DNA of 64,000 nt, taken from assembly GCF_000967495.1 (NCBI RefSeq), contig NZ_JXXU01000023.1, positions 62,001-126,000 of the forward strand, in the 5' to 3' direction. The notes under the pieces were generated by a model, which was not told where the DNA came from, did no database searches, and worked only from the letters and a program-made list of their open reading frames with translations. Position 1 is the first letter of the stretch; each line of letters opens with the position of its first letter. Of the stretch, positions 61,066-64,000 are shown piece by piece. The DNA is from Vibrio neptunius. Lineage in GTDB: Bacteria; Pseudomonadota; Gammaproteobacteria; Enterobacterales; Vibrionaceae. Position numbers and translations under genes: made by a program.

Positions 61066-61653
61066 ATGACTCTATCCCGACAAGATTTTAGAAAGCTGAT
61101 CCGCAGCAAGCGCAATCAACTCAGTGATGCAACACAGCAAAAAGCAGGATTCGATTTAATTGCCCAATTTGCACAAATACCGGAAGCCTCTTCAGCTCAG
61201 CATATTGCCCTGTATCTGCCTGCTGACGGTGAAATCAATACCACACCACTGATTAACTGGTTAAGAGCGCAAAGAAAAGCGATCTATCTTCCCGTTATCC
61301 ACCCATTTTCAGTCGGACATTTGTTGTTTCTGCGCTACGACGCTGAAACACCTATGGTACTTAATCGATATAAGATTCAGGAACCTAAGCTGGATCAAAC
61401 TCAAGTCATTCCCGTCAATCAGCTCGATCTTATCTGTACTCCACTAGTCGCGTTTGATCACCAAGGACATCGTCTCGGCATGGGTGGAGGGTACTACGAC
61501 CGAACGTTAGAGCCTTGGTTCCATCATCAATCAGGGCCAAAACCCATAGGCCTCGCGCATGACTGCCAGCAGGTCGAACAACTGCCTATTGAATCCTGGG
61601 ATGTGCCTTTACCCAAAATAGTGACACCAAAGCAGATCTGGGATTGGGAATAG
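61066..61653 (+). CDS. fau: 5-formyltetrahydrofolate cyclo-ligase
   Basis: 195 residues from the ATG at 61066; an ATG at 61054 adds four residues, and the frame running back to 60919 lies inside the 6S RNA. Family marks: LYLPADGEINT, the ATP-binding GMGGGYYDRTL near residue 145, and VPLPKIVTPKQIWDWE. Converts 5-formyl-THF to methenyl-THF. Also called ygfA. It starts about 30 bases after the 6S RNA 3' end and may be co-transcribed with it. Confidence 0.93.
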   Translation: MTLSRQDFRKLIRSKRNQLSDATQQKAGFDLIAQFAQIPEASSAQHIALYLPADGEINTTPLINWLRAQRKAIYLPVIHPFSVGHLLFLRYDAETPMVLNRYKIQEPKLDQTQVIPVNQLDLICTPLVAFDHQGHRLGMGGGYYDRTLEPWFHHQSGPKPIGLAHDCQQVEQLPIESWDVPLPKIVTPKQIWDWE

Positions 61654-61716
61654 CCTTAGATTGGTTATATAATCGCGCCGCAAACGTTAAATTCAAACCT
61701 CATTCAGGAGATGGGC

Positions 61717-62373
61717 ATGACTCAAGATGAAATGAAGAAAGAAGCTGGTTGGGCAGCACTTAAGTATGTTGAAAAAGACAGCATTGTCGGTGTTGGCACA
61801 GGCTCTACGGTAAATCACTTCATCGATGCACTCGGTACAATAAAAGACGATATCAAAGGTGCGGTTTCTAGCTCAGAAGCATCAACTGAAAAACTGAAAG
61901 GTTTAGGCATTGAAGTCTTCGACTGTAATGAAGTATCGAATTTAGATGTCTACGTTGACGGTGCTGACGAAATCAACGCTGCACGCGACATGATCAAAGG
62001 TGGTGGCGCGGCGCTAACACGCGAGAAAATTGTAGCGGCTATTTCAGATAGGTTTGTGTGTATCGTAGATGGTACCAAAGCTGTTGACGTTCTGGGTGAG
62101 TTCCCGTTACCTGTAGAGGTCATCCCAATGGCGCGTTCTTACGTTGCTCGTGAAATGGTAAAACTTGGGGGCGACCCTGTGTACCGCGAAGGTGTGATGA
62201 CAGATAACGGCAACGTTATCCTTGATGTACATGGCATGCAGATCACCAATCCTAAAGAAATGGAAGATAAAATCAATGCAATCGCAGGTGTTGTGACGGT
62301 TGGCTTATTTGCCCACCGTGGTGCGGACGTGGTGATCACGGGTACACCTCAAGGGGCAAAAATCGAAGATTAA
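61717..62373 (+). CDS. rpiA: Ribose-5-phosphate isomerase A
   Basis: 218 residues from the ATG at 61717 (AGGAG six bases upstream; family start [15 protein letters not shown]); the ATG at 61711 is too close to that site. Contains [13 protein letters not shown], the catalytic region DGADEINA, and [14 protein letters not shown]. Interconverts ribose 5-phosphate and ribulose 5-phosphate. A strong terminator follows. Confidence 0.98.
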   Translation: MTQDEMKKEAGWAALKYVEKDSIVGVGTGSTVNHFIDALGTIKDDIKGAVSSSEASTEKLKGLGIEVFDCNEVSNLDVYVDGADEINAARDMIKGGGAALTREKIVAAISDRFVCIVDGTKAVDVLGEFPLPVEVIPMARSYVAREMVKLGGDPVYREGVMTDNGNVILDVHGMQITNPKEMEDKINAIAGVVTVGLFAHRGADVVITGTPQGAKIED

Positions 62374-62401
62374 TTCAAGCTAGTTTCGGTTATTTCATTA
62401 C

Positions 62402-62427
62402 AAACGGCACCATTAGGTGCCGTTTTT
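62402..62427 (+). terminator. rpiA terminator
   Basis: AAACGGCACC/GGTGCCGTTT stem, ATTA loop, T-run, 28 bases after the stop. Confidence 0.9.
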
Positions 62428-62518
62428 GTCTTTTATCCTATAAAAATTATTCCTTATTCCGTAATTTTCTTACCCAAAGTGTATTTTTTTTGTTAACTTA
62501 GTGAGCAGAAGACGCACA

Positions 62519-62534
62519 AGGAAAACGTTTGCGC
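62519..62534. promoter_or_regulatory. Candidate PurR box 1 upstream of serA
   Basis: AGGAAAACGTTTGCGC matches 13 of 16 positions of the PurR operator ACGCAAACGTTTGCGT, including the AAACGTTTGC centre. Another LacI-family regulator could also bind this motif. Confidence 0.55.
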
Positions 62535-62547
62535 GAGTCTTTTTGCT

Positions 62548-62563
62548 AACAAAACGTTTGCTT
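62548..62563. promoter_or_regulatory. Candidate PurR box 2 upstream of serA
   Basis: AACAAAACGTTTGCTT matches 12 of 16 operator positions and shares AAAACGTTTGC with box 1; centres are 29 bases apart. Confidence 0.5.
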
Positions 62564-62626
62564 TAATGACATTACACTACTTGTGCGCCAGTTAAGCCCC
62601 AAATTTCCATTTTAAGGACGAAGACA

Positions 62627-63856
62627 ATGGCCAAAGTTTCACTGGAAAAAGACAAAATTAAGATCCTCCTGCTTGAAGGTCTTCACTCATCTTCGGTAGA
62701 AGTATTGCAGGCTGCTGGTTACTCCAATATTGAATATCACAAAGGCTCGTTGCCAGAAGAGGAATTACTAGAAGCTGTAAAGGATGTTCATTTTATCGGT
62801 ATTCGCTCTCGTACTCACCTGTCTCAGGAAGTGATTAATGCTGCAGAAAAGTTAGTGGCGATTGGCTGCTTCTGTATTGGTACCAACCAAGTCGACCTTA
62901 ATGCTGCTGCCGTTCGTGGTATTCCAGTGTTTAATGCTCCTTTCTCAAACACCCGCAGTGTGGCGGAGTTGGTGCTCGGTCAAACCTTGCTTTTGCTGCG
63001 CGGTATTCCGGAAAAAAACGCTCTGGCACATCGTGGGATCTGGAAAAAGAGCGCCGACAACTCCTATGAAGCACGAGGTAAACGATTAGGAATTATCGGC
63101 TATGGCCATATTGGAACACAGCTGGGTATTATCGCTGAAAACTTAGGTATGCGTGTTTACTTCTACGATATTGAGAACAAACTTTCACTTGGTAACGCAA
63201 CTCAAGTAGATACTATGAGTGAGCTATTGAACAAATGTGATGTTATTTCTTTACACGTTCCAGAAACCGCGGGCACCAAAAACATGATGGGCGCTGAAGA
63301 GTTTTCTCGTATGAAACCTGGTTCGATTTTCATTAACGCTGCACGCGGTACTGTAGTTGATATTGAAGCGCTTTGTCATGCAATGGAGTCCGGTCACCTT
63401 GCTGGTGCTGCGATTGACGTGTTCCCAACCGAGCCTAAAACCAACATAGACCCGTTTGAATCACCACTGCAAAAATTTGACAATGTTATCCTTACCCCAC
63501 ACGTGGGCGGCTCTACACAGGAAGCTCAGGAGAATATTGGTGTAGAAGTAGCGGGTAAACTGGCGAAATACTCTGACAATGGTTCAACACTTTCAAGTGT
63601 TAACTTTCCTGAAGTCTCTTTACCTGAGCATCGTGATTGTTCGCGTCTGTTGCACATTCATAAAAACCGCCCAGGTATCATGACTCAAATTAACACTATC
63701 TTCGCAGAAGAAGGCATCAACATCGCGGGTCAGTATCTGCAGACCAGCGCCGATATCGGTTATGTCGTCATTGATGTTGAAACCAGCCGCTCCGAAGAAG
63801 CACTCAAGAAACTCAAAGGTATTGAAGGCACACTACGCGCGCGTATCCTTCACTAA
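62627..63856 (+). CDS. serA: D-3-phosphoglycerate dehydrogenase
   Basis: 409 residues. NAD-binding motif GIIGYGHIGTQLG, catalytic Arg/Glu/His region (INAARGTVVD, LTPHVGGST), and a C-terminal ACT domain (about 335-409; HKNRPGIMTQINTIF) for serine feedback inhibition. First step of serine synthesis from 3-phosphoglycerate. AAGGACGAAG precedes the ATG. Upstream lie two PurR-like boxes; downstream a terminator. Confidence 0.98.
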   Translation: MAKVSLEKDKIKILLLEGLHSSSVEVLQAAGYSNIEYHKGSLPEEELLEAVKDVHFIGIRSRTHLSQEVINAAEKLVAIGCFCIGTNQVDLNAAAVRGIPVFNAPFSNTRSVAELVLGQTLLLLRGIPEKNALAHRGIWKKSADNSYEARGKRLGIIGYGHIGTQLGIIAENLGMRVYFYDIENKLSLGNATQVDTMSELLNKCDVISLHVPETAGTKNMMGAEEFSRMKPGSIFINAARGTVVDIEALCHAMESGHLAGAAIDVFPTEPKTNIDPFESPLQKFDNVILTPHVGGSTQEAQENIGVEVAGKLAKYSDNGSTLSSVNFPEVSLPEHRDCSRLLHIHKNRPGIMTQINTIFAEEGINIAGQYLQTSADIGYVVIDVETSRSEEALKKLKGIEGTLRARILH

Positions 63857-63875
63857 GTTAAACCTCGACGCTATC

Positions 63876-63904
63876 AAAGCCACTGCTATTGCAGTGGCTT
63901 TTTG
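63876..63904 (+). terminator. serA terminator
   Basis: AAGCCACTGC/GCAGTGGCTT stem with TATT loop and T-run, 20 bases after the stop. The remaining 96 bases of the window show nothing recognisable. Confidence 0.9.
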
Positions 63905-64000
63905 TTAACTCACATTCTCCCCTCAAAAAGTATCGAGTCATAATGTTCCCTTAGGAACAAAAGCAGTTCGTTGATGTGTTTCTGAACTATCACGCAACTG

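Overview
This is a gammaproteobacterial chromosome segment, almost certainly from Vibrio (chromosome 1). Gene order such as mtnN-cbiB-btuF, thrABC, arcA, hldE-glnE, gspAB-cca, eno-pyrG-mazG-relA-rlmD with divergent barA, acpS-pdxJ-recO-era-rnc-lepB-lepA, rseCBA-rpoE with divergent nadB, and zapA-6S RNA-fau-rpiA-serA is typical of vibrios, and the predicted proteins read as Vibrio-type versions. No tRNA, rRNA operon, insertion sequence, phage or CRISPR array was seen. All calls are by eye; no database search was run.

Positions 1-4400 are the accessory part. A divergent gene set encodes a leucine-rich-repeat protein (cut by the window start, with a possible BRCT domain at its visible C-terminal end), a two-domain putative metallopeptidase/VWA protein of the DUF2201 type, and a MoxR-type AAA+ ATPase overlapping it by ATGA. 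Hand-sampled lines are mostly 50-60 % G+C against about 45 % in the core genes. This is the best candidate for an undescribed system. It borders an rpsO gene that lacks its usual neighbours truB and pnp, followed by a repeat-rich stretch (4900-5345) with a palindromic short-repeat array.

Positions 5400-31400 are core metabolism and regulation: MTA/SAH nucleosidase and B12 salvage genes, a TRIC-like channel, the threonine operon with a leader peptide and attenuator, a small orphan outer-membrane beta-barrel candidate, an RraA-like protein, arcA behind a perfect FNR box, hldE, glnE, a chemotaxis receptor, a voltage-gated-like K+ channel, a CYTH/CHAD triphosphatase divergent from a PhoU-like/Pit phosphate pair, the YgiM-like SH3 protein, gspA/gspB and cca. 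A tandem array of four and a half copies of a 103-bp imperfect palindrome lies between cca and eno; single copies of the same family lie at 5008, 8634 and 36037.

Positions 31900-64000 are housekeeping: glycolysis and CTP synthesis, the stringent-response cluster, the BarA/VarS hybrid kinase, the RNase III/Era/LepB/LepA cluster, the sigma-E operon with a candidate autoregulatory sigma-E promoter, NAD synthesis, SdhE/YgfX/YgfZ, ubiquinone hydroxylases UbiI/UbiH, ZapA, 6S RNA, Fau, RpiA, and SerA preceded by two PurR-like boxes. Intrinsic terminators mark most transcription-unit ends, several of them shared by converging genes.
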